Below, piece by piece: positions 1 through 5,102 of a stretch of 17,502 nt of DNA. Source of the stretch: an uncultured Acetatifactor sp. (GTDB lineage: Bacteria; Bacillota; Clostridia; Lachnospirales; Lachnospiraceae); assembly GCA_910589655.1 (NCBI GenBank), contig CAJUTJ010000118.1, positions 1 through 17,502 on the forward strand. Reading direction: 5' to 3'. Numbering within the stretch: position 1 is the first letter of the stretch; the number at the start of each line of letters is the position of its first letter. The translations under genes and the position numbers were made by a program. Under the pieces are notes generated by a model. That model did no database searches. It was given only the letters and a program-made list of their open reading frames with translations, and had not been told where the DNA came from.

Positions 1-1
1 A

Positions 2-55
2 CAGGAAATCGAAATCTATTACTCTTTTGTCGGCAAGGTAGAATTGCCCGACTAA
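2..55 (+). CDS. C-terminal end of a probable large serine recombinase (partial)
   Basis: The reading frame open at the left edge ends in QEIEIYYSFVGKVELPD and a TAA at 53-55. This tail resembles the extreme C-terminus (DUF4368 region) of Tn4451/TndX-type large serine recombinases of Clostridia, which end in a similar IxIYYxFVG strand. Only 17 residues are visible, so the call rests on motif memory. A phage-like gene and a resolvase fragment nearby fit a mobile region. A hairpin with a distant T-run follows at once. Frame 1 is also open from 1 to 234 but gives low-complexity, unconvincing protein. Confidence 0.45.
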   Translation, partial: QEIEIYYSFVGKVELPD

Positions 56-62
56 AGCCCGA

Positions 63-104
63 CCCGTCCGGCAGTCAGCCGGACAGGGAACGGCAAAATT
101 TTTT
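63..104 (+). terminator. Possible terminator after the recombinase end
   Basis: GTCCGGC (66-72), a 5-nt loop, and GCCGGAC (78-84) form a perfect 7-bp stem. CCC at 63-65 and GGG at 86-88 could extend it past one bulged base. A run of six T follows at 99-104. The gap between stem and T-run is longer than in a classical intrinsic terminator, so its efficiency is uncertain. Confidence 0.45.
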
Positions 105-330
105 ACACTTCTTTTACTTCTTTATCTCACATGAGCAAATGCCCAATGTCACAAATTCAACTTCGGCTGAAACATTGATGAGAGATTTGCAGACTTTAAG
201 CATAAAGAAATTTCAGGTTGACTGGAACAGATAAAACGGAAAAGATAAAATGAAACAGACAAAATGAAAAGTGTCCGGAATTCGGTTATACATTAATCGG
301 GTTCCGGCGCTATTGTAGAAGGAGGATACT

Positions 331-603
331 TTGAATAATTTATCGGACGAAATTTTAAAGACAATTAAATATGCGATTGAAAGAAAGAAGATCTATTGTG
401 ACCGCACCTACAAATCTGTTATTAAAAGCATCAATAAAAAGGGTTATGTAGTCTTAGATGACTCCGGAGGAGAAAGAACTGTCCAATGCCGTATCCCCAA
501 TATTGAGTTAAATCCCGGACAGGGTGTTTGGGTCACGGAACCCATGGGAAGGCTGAATGATCTTCATATCAGCGGTGTGGTGAATAAAACAAGCAAGGGA
601 TAA
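331..603 (+). CDS. Small prophage-like protein of unknown function
   Basis: This encodes 90 residues from a TTG start, with AGAAGGAGG five bases upstream and no better in-frame ATG. The N-terminal ~25 residues look helical (LSDEILKTIKYAIER). They are followed by a beta-rich part with the motif CDRTYKSVI, then GYVVLDDSGGERTVQC, and a final strand set ending in LHISGVV. The pattern suggests a small OB-like beta barrel. Proteins of this size and layout occur in the late (tail/lysis) region of Clostridial prophages, but no named family is recognised. It stands alone between a recombinase end and a gene-poor stretch, so it may be a prophage leftover. Codon use is AT-rich compared with the core genes further right. 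There is no signal peptide or membrane segment. Confidence 0.6.
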   Translation: MNNLSDEILKTIKYAIERKKIYCDRTYKSVIKSINKKGYVVLDDSGGERTVQCRIPNIELNPGQGVWVTEPMGRLNDLHISGVVNKTSKG

Positions 604-737
604 CTATACTGGAAAAAGTTACAGAGACACTTTGCAGCTATAACCCATATATAACCGTACACCATTAACCAGAGGGCAACCTGCGCGAAACCGCTGTTTT
701 GCGGTTTCTGTACATGCGTTACTGGTCACGGAGTGAA

Positions 738-850
738 CCAATGTCATTAACTTAAGCCTTTCATGTTAGAAATCAGTTATAAAAAATATGAATTATTCAG
801 CATTTACCGATACACATGATCGTACTGATTCCTTAAGTTGATGACATTGG
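738..850. mobile_element. Short inverted-repeat element (MITE-like or IS end remnant), 113 bp
   Basis: The left arm ccaatgtcattaacttaag (738-756) and the right arm cttaagttgatgacattgg (832-850) are inverted repeats of 19 bp with one mismatch. They enclose 75 bp of AT-rich, non-coding DNA. No transposase fits between them. The layout is that of a miniature inverted-repeat element or an internally deleted insertion sequence. No convincing target-site duplication is seen in the flanks. An alternative is a long-looped RNA hairpin. Confidence 0.5.
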
Positions 851-993
851 GAGGATTATGGGGTGGGGATACATTGAAGGCAAATTATTCTTGGAAGATG
901 GAGAGCAATAGCTATTATGAGTTTGAAAATCTAGCTGATGAAGTAGACATATCACGAAATAGTGTTGTAATTACATCAATCAGATTTGAGTAA
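841..993 (+). pseudogene. 50-residue frame, probably a gene remnant
   Basis: The frame opens with ATG inside the right arm of the inverted-repeat element and runs 50 codons to TAA. Its second half (YYEFENLADEVDISRNSVVI) has the look of real protein, with alternating charged and hydrophobic residues. The first residues are specified by the repeat arm itself. No ribosome site precedes the ATG; a GGAGG at 850-854 lies inside the frame. It may be the 3' part of a gene whose 5' part was lost when the element inserted. Family unknown. Confidence 0.3.
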
Positions 994-1263
994 TTAAAAT
1001 GCATATGTGTCAGGGTGTAGCTATTTCTATTGGCTGCCCCCATTTTTACGCTTCCGGTTTCGTTTATAACAATCACACTTCCAACATCAGGGTGAAACTT
1101 TTTGTTAAATCATGATACTGCTTTCTGAGCGTAAACGGTAGCCATGAAGAGAAAAGAATTATAAGAATGGCTATGTAATAAAATCAAAATGCTCCCCCTT
1201 TTGGAGAATACATATTTACAGATAAGAATGGGAAGCGAAATGGTAAAACCATAATGTGCACGA

Positions 1264-1292
1264 TTGAAAAATAGTAGTGGAAATTATCATAT
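1264..1292 (+). promoter_or_regulatory. Possible promoter for the zinc-ribbon genes
   Basis: TTGAAA (1264-1269) is followed 15-17 bases later by TATCAT (1285-1290) or TCATAT (1287-1292). Matches to the -10 consensus are partial. The position, 50-80 bases before the first zinc-ribbon gene, is reasonable. Confidence 0.3.
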
Positions 1293-1341
1293 ATGTGAGG
1301 TAAAATAAGAAAAATGTCATCTTATGGGAGGGATTGGTAAT

Positions 1342-1560
1342 ATGGCATTGATTAAATGTTCTGAATGTGAAGAATATTATGAAGATATATTAAATAAGTG
1401 TCCTAAATGTGGAAAAGAAGTTAATAAATCGGAAATGCAGGACAATAGCCAGTATTATCAAGACATACACCAAATTGCAGGAGATATAAGGTTTATTAAA
1501 AACTTAATTATCATAGGACTTGTTTGTGGTTTTGTTTTAGGAATTATTGGCGTACTTTGA
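1342..1560 (+). CDS. Zinc-ribbon protein with C-terminal membrane anchor
   Basis: This encodes 72 residues. I place the start at the ATG at 1342, because GGGAGGG lies about ten bases upstream; a frame beginning at 1324 would put that site inside the gene. Two knuckles, CSEC (residues 6-9) and CPKC (20-23), form a short zinc ribbon. A polar linker (about 27-52) leads to one hydrophobic helix at about 54-72, ending at the C-terminus, so the ribbon probably faces the cytoplasm. The next gene, 20 bases downstream, encodes a related ribbon, so the two look like tandem paralogues in one operon. Small zinc-ribbon membrane proteins are common in Firmicutes accessory regions and mostly have no known function. 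Confidence 0.6.
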   Translation: MALIKCSECEEYYEDILNKCPKCGKEVNKSEMQDNSQYYQDIHQIAGDIRFIKNLIIIGLVCGFVLGIIGVL

Positions 1561-1580
1561 TTAATATGAAGGAGAAAATT

Positions 1581-1939
1581 ATGTCTTTGATAATGTGCCC
1601 AGAATGTGGAAATGAAGTGTCTGATAAGGCAGCAAGTTGCCCTAAATGTGGATATCTTATTAACAAAGTAACAGAGGAAGAAAGGGAAAGCAACGCAAAA
1701 GCAGAAGCTTTTTAACTTTTGGTGGAATACTATTTATAGTATCAATGATTTTTGGAATAGGTACATCGAATGAAGAACTTATGCTTAGAACAAGGAAGTT
1801 AACAAGCGGACTTTACGGTTCGGAAAAAATTAAGTGGTTAATTTTAAGATATGTTCCAGATTTGATTTTATGTATTTCAATAATATTAGTTATTATCGGG
1901 GTGATTTATTTCATCAGTGCTAAAAAGAGAAGCAAATAG
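1581..1939 (+). pseudogene. Zinc-ribbon two-helix membrane protein, interrupted by a frameshift
   Basis: The first part starts at ATG 1581 with AAGGAGA about six bases upstream. It encodes 44 residues with knuckles CPEC (6-9) and CPKC (20-23), then stops at 1713-1715. At the T5 run (1709-1713) a -1 shift joins this frame to the next one. That gives AEAFLTFGGILFIVSMIFGI, a clean transmembrane helix, then a polar segment and a second helix (VPDLILCISIILVIIGVIYF) before the stop at 1937-1939. The restored protein would be about 119 residues: ribbon, helix, loop, helix and a basic tail. The downstream part has no ribosome site of its own. A real frameshift mutation in a homopolymer is the simplest reading; a sequencing error or slippage during translation is possible. 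Confidence 0.6.
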
Positions 1940-2057
1940 TACAATTATATATTATAAACAAAAATAGATATAGTATATCTTATGGGTTAAATCTGTTGAT
2001 TGGAATATACTACTGTAGATATCTCATTAGAGATACCCATTCTTGCTTTGTAATCAA

Positions 2058-2168
2058 TGGTGTACGGACAGACAGAAACAGGCCATTATTGAGTATTCTG
2101 TGAGTAATGGATTCAACATTGATGAATTTGTCTCTGATATTATTACCGGGGCTCTAAGGAAACGATGA
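2058..2168 (+). pseudogene. Fragment of a serine resolvase/invertase N-terminal domain
   Basis: The frame reads DRQKQAIIEYSVSNGFNIDE and continues into FVSDIITGA before a TGA at 2166-2168. In intact resolvases the matching stretch follows the catalytic-serine loop and has the form DRQ, helix, strand, D-x-x-(S/T)-G. The catalytic Ser region (YxRVS) upstream is missing, as are the rest of the catalytic domain and the DNA-binding part. No start codon or ribosome site is present, so this is a remnant of about 30 codons. It supports the view that the stretch left of tRNA-Ala came from a mobile element. Confidence 0.5.
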
Positions 2169-2188
2169 TTTAATCAGCGTTTCCTTAG
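2154..2188. repeat. 35-bp near-perfect palindrome
   Basis: CTAAGGAAACG (2154-2164) pairs with CGTTTCCTTAG (2178-2188), and TGATT/AATCA (2166-2170, 2172-2176) continues the pairing around a single central T. The only mismatch is A2165/G2177. No T-run follows on the plus strand. It overlaps the end of the resolvase fragment. It could be a protein-binding or recombination site, or a terminator stem that lost its tail. Confidence 0.6.
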
Positions 2189-2237
2189 TAATATTCCGGA
2201 ACTTCAGGCGAAATAAAAAGAAACTCGAACATATGTC

Positions 2238-2266
2238 TGATTACTCTTGATTACCTTTTTGATTAC
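2238..2266. repeat. Three spaced TGATTAC repeats, possible integrase arm sites
   Basis: TGATTAC occurs at 2238-2244, 2248-2254 and 2260-2266 (steps of 10 and 12 bases, about one helical turn). Read on the minus strand these are GTAATCA repeats lying about 70-100 bases beyond the 3' end of tRNA-Ala. Helically phased short repeats beside a tRNA 3' end are typical of arm-type binding sites of tyrosine integrases. No integrase gene is visible in the window. Confidence 0.4.
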
Positions 2267-2334
2267 TTTTTATCCACGCATAAAAAGAAGTGCCAAGAAT
2301 CCGCTAAAATAAAGGGTTCCCAACACTTGAATAA

Positions 2335-2407
2335 TGGAGATAGCGAGACTCGAACTCGTGACCTATACGATGCGAACGTATCGCTCTCCCATCTGAGCTA
2401 TATCCCC
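2335..2407 (-). tRNA. tRNA-Ala (anticodon CGC)
   Basis: The 73-nt minus-strand transcript folds as a cloverleaf. The acceptor is GGGGATA/TATCTCC, the D stem GCTC/GAGC, and the anticodon stem ATACG/CGTAT with loop TTCGCAT. The T arm carries the TTCGAGT loop, and the discriminator is A. The anticodon CGC reads GCG (Ala). CCA is not encoded. The outermost T-stem pair is A-C rather than a Watson-Crick pair, a small blemish. The 3' end faces the accessory region on the left, the usual orientation for integration at a tRNA gene. Confidence 0.9.
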
Positions 2408-2415
2408 ATAAGGGT

Positions 2416-2443
2416 ATTATAGCATATGGGACAAAGATTGCAA
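2416..2443 (-). promoter_or_regulatory. Promoter of tRNA-Ala
   Basis: On the minus strand, TATAAT lies at 2416-2421, nine bases before the mature tRNA 5' end. TTGCAA lies at 2438-2443 with a 16-base spacer. Both boxes are close to the sigma-A consensus. Confidence 0.65.
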
Positions 2444-2535
2444 GAACGAAATTTCGGAAACGCCGATTTTGGGGGAAATGGAGAAGCGGCTCACTCGTTG
2501 TCACCGCAAGGTGAGGCAGGCGGCAGGCGGGAGAG

Positions 2536-2727
2536 TTACCCGTTGTCGCGTTCGCTTACAAATTGTTCCACAAGCCTTTTCACATCTTCAAGACAGGAAC
2601 CGCATACCGTCCCTGCGCCGGTTATGCTTTGGACCTCCTCCAAGGTGTTTGCGCCGGAATCAACGGCGTCTTTGATCATACCGTTTGTGACGGACATGCA
2701 GTAACATACTGTTTTTTCAAGATTCAT
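2536..2727 (-). CDS. BFD-like [2Fe-2S]-binding protein
   Basis: This encodes 63 residues. Four cysteines are arranged as CxC (C8, C10) and CxxC (C42, C45), with TGAGTVCGSC in the second half. This is the signature of the BFD-like [2Fe-2S] domain, found in bacterioferritin-associated ferredoxin and as a module in NirB and other redox enzymes. In Clostridia such stand-alone domains are common, with an uncertain electron-transfer or iron-release role. The start is set at the ATG at 2725-2727, preceded by AAAGGAT; the same frame continues upstream to 3009 but reads as non-protein. It is probably a single-gene transcript, divergent from the FliD-like gene. No bacterioferritin gene is in view. Confidence 0.8.
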   Translation of the reverse strand: MNLEKTVCYCMSVTNGMIKDAVDSGANTLEEVQSITGAGTVCGSCLEDVKRLVEQFVSERDNG

Positions 2728-2824
2728 TGTCAGATACCATCCTTTCAAATTTAGGTTGTGCCGAATAGAAGGATAATATACATTAAAATGTAACGAAAAC
2801 TTCAAAAAACGCTTTAAAAACATA

Positions 2825-2852
2825 TAAATAAGTAGTGCAATCCTGTCGATAT
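2825..2852 (+). promoter_or_regulatory. Possible sigma-28 (SigD/FliA) promoter before the FliD-like gene
   Basis: TAAA (2825-2828), a 16-base spacer and GTCGATAT (2845-2852) resemble the motility sigma promoter TAAA-N15-GCCGATAT, with one -10 mismatch and one extra spacer base. The same stretch contains TATAAT (2850-2855), but nothing like TTGACA lies 17 bases before it. Placement about 100 bases before a flagellar-type gene fits. Confidence 0.4.
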
Positions 2853-2957
2853 AATGGTAGAATATAGAAAAGGAACTAAGTAACAGCAAGGATGCAAATG
2901 GAAGAATACCCATAAGTACCGCAGGATGTGGTACGGGTATACACGGAGGTAAAAAGT

Positions 2958-4142
2958 ATGAGTATGAATTATTCATCCATGTTCGCCAGTCTGGGAAGCG
3001 GCGCATCAAGTGCGGCAGGCAGCAATTTTCTTACAGACTATGCGGCGATTAAGAATGGCAGTTACGGAAGGCTGATGAAATCTTATTACGGTGCGGCGAA
3101 GGCTTCAAGTGCCGCGGCATCCGGTAAGAGCGGAACAAGCAATGTGATTGACAAGATTTTGGAAGAGAAGAAGAATCCCAAGGTTTCGAAAGAAGCGCAG
3201 GAGGCGAATGCTAAGCTGACCACGGGACTTTCAAGCTTGAAAACTTCTGTCGCAGCATTACAGAACGAGAAGACTTTTGAGGACACGGTAAATGGTTCCA
3301 GTGCGGCAGACAAGACGGTTTCCGCTATGAAAGCTTATGTGGAAAATTATAATAATGTTGTGAATGCTGCAAAAAATTCCACTCTGGCTAATAAAACGGC
3401 TTATGTGGCAAACATGATGAGCAGCACAGCGGCAAATGCCGACAAGCTTTCGGAGATTGGTGTAACCGTCAATTCAAACGGAACCCTTGACCTTGATGTA
3501 GCCAAGCTGAAAGAGGCAGGCGCTTCCAAGGTACAGGAACTGTTTTCTCCTGATGACATTACGAGCTATGGATCAACGGTTGCGTCACGTCTTCAGTTTG
3601 CAGGCGCTGCATCCAGCACCGGCGCTGTGGACAGCACAGAGACTACCAATAAGGCAGGTTCCAGTGCAGCCGCACTCAAAGCAGACGGAAAAGCGCTTGC
3701 ATCTGATAAGTTGTATGAGAAGGTAAAAGACAAGGACGGCAACGAGACGGATAAGTACGATATTGACAAAATTTTTGCTACGGCAAAGAGCTTTGTCAAT
3801 AATTACAATGGCATGTTTAATGCAGGTGAATCAAGTACAAATTCCGGCGTATTAGCAAACTTGTCTTATATTAGGGAGAAGACGGCGAGCAGCGAGGATG
3901 TTTTGAAGCAGTTCGGAATCAGTGTAGACCAGAAGGGCAGATTGAAGATTGACGAGGACACCTTTAAAAAGTCCGATATGTCCCAAGTACAGAAGTTCTT
4001 CAAAGATTATGGCTCTTCCGTTGCCACCAACGCATCGCTGGTAGATTATTATATGACTACGCAGGCCAATGCCGCCAATGGTTACACGGCCGATGGAACA
4101 TATAATGTACAAGGAAGCTCCCGTTATGCGGGTACCGTATAA
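2958..4142 (+). CDS. FliD-like (flagellar cap/hook-associated 2-like) protein with duplicated C-terminal module
   Basis: This encodes 394 residues from the ATG at 2958, which has GGAGG eight bases upstream; a longer frame from 2928 lacks a ribosome site. The N-terminal ~60 residues are Ser/Ala/Gly-rich, followed by a helical stretch (about 62-115). Residues 123-220 resemble the C-terminal domain of FliD: a FVxNYN-type helix, a short-helix region, then GVTVNSNGTLDLDVAKL. Residues 274-370 repeat the pattern (FVNNYN, then FGISVDQKGRLKIDED). No cysteine, signal peptide or membrane helix is present, as in exported flagellar axial proteins. At 394 residues it is shorter than many FliD proteins, and the order of parts is not that of a standard cap, so a FliD paralogue or other secreted filament-associated protein is likely. 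It is a single gene ended by a good terminator. No other flagellar gene is in the window. Confidence 0.6.
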   Translation: MSMNYSSMFASLGSGASSAAGSNFLTDYAAIKNGSYGRLMKSYYGAAKASSAAASGKSGTSNVIDKILEEKKNPKVSKEAQEANAKLTTGLSSLKTSVAALQNEKTFEDTVNGSSAADKTVSAMKAYVENYNNVVNAAKNSTLANKTAYVANMMSSTAANADKLSEIGVTVNSNGTLDLDVAKLKEAGASKVQELFSPDDITSYGSTVASRLQFAGAASSTGAVDSTETTNKAGSSAAALKADGKALASDKLYEKVKDKDGNETDKYDIDKIFATAKSFVNNYNGMFNAGESSTNSGVLANLSYIREKTASSEDVLKQFGISVDQKGRLKIDEDTFKKSDMSQVQKFFKDYGSSVATNASLVDYYMTTQANAANGYTADGTYNVQGSSRYAGTV

Positions 4143-4170
4143 TCTGTTTCGTGTATGACAGAAATATATT

Positions 4171-4221
4171 AGGATGCAAATCAGCCATGGCAGAAGATGG
4201 GGGATTTGCATCCTCTTTATT
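4171..4221 (+). terminator. Terminator of the FliD-like gene
   Basis: AGGATGCAAATC (4171-4182) and GATTTGCATCCT (4203-4214) form a perfect 12-bp stem. The 20-nt loop contains a further CCAT/ATGG pairing. CTTTATT follows. Confidence 0.65.
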
Positions 4222-4235
4222 CCCGTGAGCAATGA

Positions 4236-4302
4236 GCCAAGTCAGTATGGCTGACTTTGTGCCGTTGCTTGCACGAGCATAAAGTCAGCAAGCTGGCTTG
4301 GC
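4236..4302. repeat. Nested palindromic intergenic element
   Basis: Three stems are nested. GCCAAGTCAG (4236-4245) pairs with CTGGCTTGGC (4293-4302) with one G-U. GCTGACTTT (4250-4258) pairs perfectly with AAAGTCAGC (4281-4289). GTGC (4259-4262) pairs with GCAC (4271-4274). No frame through it looks like protein. It may be a clade-specific REP-like repeat or a structured RNA. The stretch from 4303 to 4595 holds one more strong hairpin and otherwise nothing recognisable. Confidence 0.6.
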
Positions 4303-4370
4303 GAATGCCGCGAGGGTCAAATACCAATGTGCCCGAAGGATACATTCAGCTTTGCTGCGTTGCAAGATTG

Positions 4371-4402
4371 ATACCCCGCAGCTTGCTGCGGGGTATTTGA
4401 TT
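4371..4402. terminator. Strong GC-rich hairpin, terminator-like
   Basis: ATACCCCGCAGC (4371-4382) and GCTGCGGGGTAT (4385-4396) form a 12-bp perfect inverted repeat separated by TT (effective loop CTTG). TTGATT follows, a weak T-tail. It may end read-through from the left, or belong to the same intergenic repeat as the nested palindrome before it. Confidence 0.5.
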
Positions 4403-4595
4403 AACATTTCCCCTCGGCACATATTGTTTTGAGTTGCTGAAAAATAATTTCTTCCGTTAATTGACGGGAATATGAATTGCGGAATATTGTGGTTGGGTAT
4501 TTTCATTTCGCGTTAAAAATGGGCTGAAAAAATTGGAGGAAATTTGCAGGGAAAATATAGCTTGGAAAAAAAGTTTAAAAAATTTAAAAATTATG

Positions 4596-4624
4596 TTGAC
4601 TTTTATCTAATCGGTATGTATAAT
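4596..4624 (+). promoter_or_regulatory. Promoter of tRNA-Leu
   Basis: TTGACT (4596-4601), a 17-base spacer and TATAAT (4619-4624) form a near-consensus sigma-A promoter 11 bases before the tRNA 5' end. Confidence 0.85.
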
Positions 4625-4635
4625 AAATATTGTTC

Positions 4636-4719
4636 GCAGGAATGGCGGAATTGGCAGACGCGCACGGTTCAGGTCCGTGTGGTAGCAATACCATGAGAGT
4701 TCAAGTCTCTTTTCCTGCA
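4636..4719 (+). tRNA. tRNA-Leu (anticodon CAG)
   Basis: This is an 84-nt class II tRNA. The acceptor is GCAGGAA/TTCCTGC, and the anticodon stem CACGG/CCGTG has loop TTCAGGT. A long variable arm (TGGTAGCAATACCA) marks it as class II. The T loop is TTCAAGT on stem GAGAG/CTCTT, and the discriminator is A. CAG reads CUG. CCA is not encoded. Promoter and terminator are both adjacent, so it is a single-gene unit. Confidence 0.93.
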
Positions 4720-4724
4720 CGATG

Positions 4725-4754
4725 AGGCGTTAGAGTATATTCTAACGCCTTTTG
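4725..4754 (+). terminator. Terminator of tRNA-Leu
   Basis: AGGCGTTAGA (4725-4734) and TCTAACGCCT (4741-4750) form a perfect 10-bp stem with a 6-nt loop. TTTTG follows, counting the last T of the stem. Confidence 0.85.
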
Positions 4755-4808
4755 TGGTTGAATGCTATATTTGAATCGTTAATTCCATGATCCTCAGCCG
4801 CATTTCGC

Positions 4809-4967
4809 AACAGTTCAGACAGGGTACTGAACCGTTACAAAAATGCACACAAAACGCGGAAAGAATGCACACAAAACGCAGAAGGAATGCGTTTTGGCGC
4901 CCGCATGTCTCGCAAAATCGCATAGAGACACGATTTTGACTTCGCGGGAGGGGCTGTCTGAACTGTT
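4809..4967. repeat. 159-bp element bounded by 14-bp inverted repeats
   Basis: AACAGTTCAGACAG (4809-4822) and CTGTCTGAACTGTT (4954-4967) are perfect inverted repeats. Inside lie GTTCAG/CTGAAC (4813-4818, 4827-4832), a 22-bp tandem repeat, CAAAACGC/GCGTTTTG and CAAAATCG/CGATTTTG hairpins, and CCCGC/GCGGG. There is no coding frame. The region between the tRNA-Leu terminator and the acyltransferase-like gene (4755-5102) is otherwise featureless. It may be a non-autonomous mobile repeat or a structured RNA. Confidence 0.6.
4842..4890. repeat. 22-bp tandem repeat, two copies and a partial third
   Basis: The unit beginning AATGCACACAAAACGC occurs at 4842-4863 and 4864-4885 with two differences. The third copy begins AATGC at 4886. 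It lies inside the 159-bp inverted-repeat element. Confidence 0.7.
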
Positions 4968-5102
4968 ACCGCACTTTTAGTGAAATAAGAGGAAAGCGGG
5001 TGGCTGAGAATAATTATGGATTGATATCCTCATAATGATTGATACACGAAATTTGGCACGATGAGAAATGCCATTCGGGATTGAATATAAGGAGGGAACG
5101 CC

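Larger units (their letters stand above)
604..1341. other. Gene-poor accessory stretch with short coding remnants
   Basis: No intact gene of normal length is seen here. Besides the short inverted-repeat element and the small frame at 841-993, it holds an 8-bp hairpin (GAAACCGC 687-694 / GCGGTTTC 701-708). It also has a stop-flanked frame at 1182-1274 reading NAPPFGEYIFTDKNGKRNGK, without a start. Composition is AT-rich. It reads as a decayed part of an accessory element. Confidence 0.5.
1940..2334. other. Decayed end of the accessory region next to tRNA-Ala
   Basis: There is no intact gene. The stretch holds a resolvase fragment, a 35-bp palindrome and three spaced TGATTAC repeats. A frame reading FRNFRRNKKKLEHMSDYS then stop lies just before and into these repeats, and could be the tail of another lost gene. 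Confidence 0.5.

Noticed and set aside
1..234. Open plus frame from the left edge to 234
   Set aside because: Low-complexity, Phe-rich middle and no family; the alternative frame ending at 55 has a recombinase-like tail.
913..1145. Minus-strand frame with one stop, reading FNKKFHPDVGSVIVINETGS after a stop at 1110-1112
   Set aside because: It looks somewhat protein-like but has an internal stop, no clear ribosome site and no recognised family; too weak to call even as a pseudogene.
2728..3009. N-terminal extension of the BFD-like protein to 157 residues
   Set aside because: The extra residues look like translated non-coding DNA, overlap the FliD-like gene start and lack a ribosome site; the domain begins at the ATG at 2725-2727.
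4285..4506. Minus-strand frame of 73 residues between FliD-like gene and tRNA-Leu
   Set aside because: It runs through palindromic repeats, has no ribosome site and reads as chance protein.
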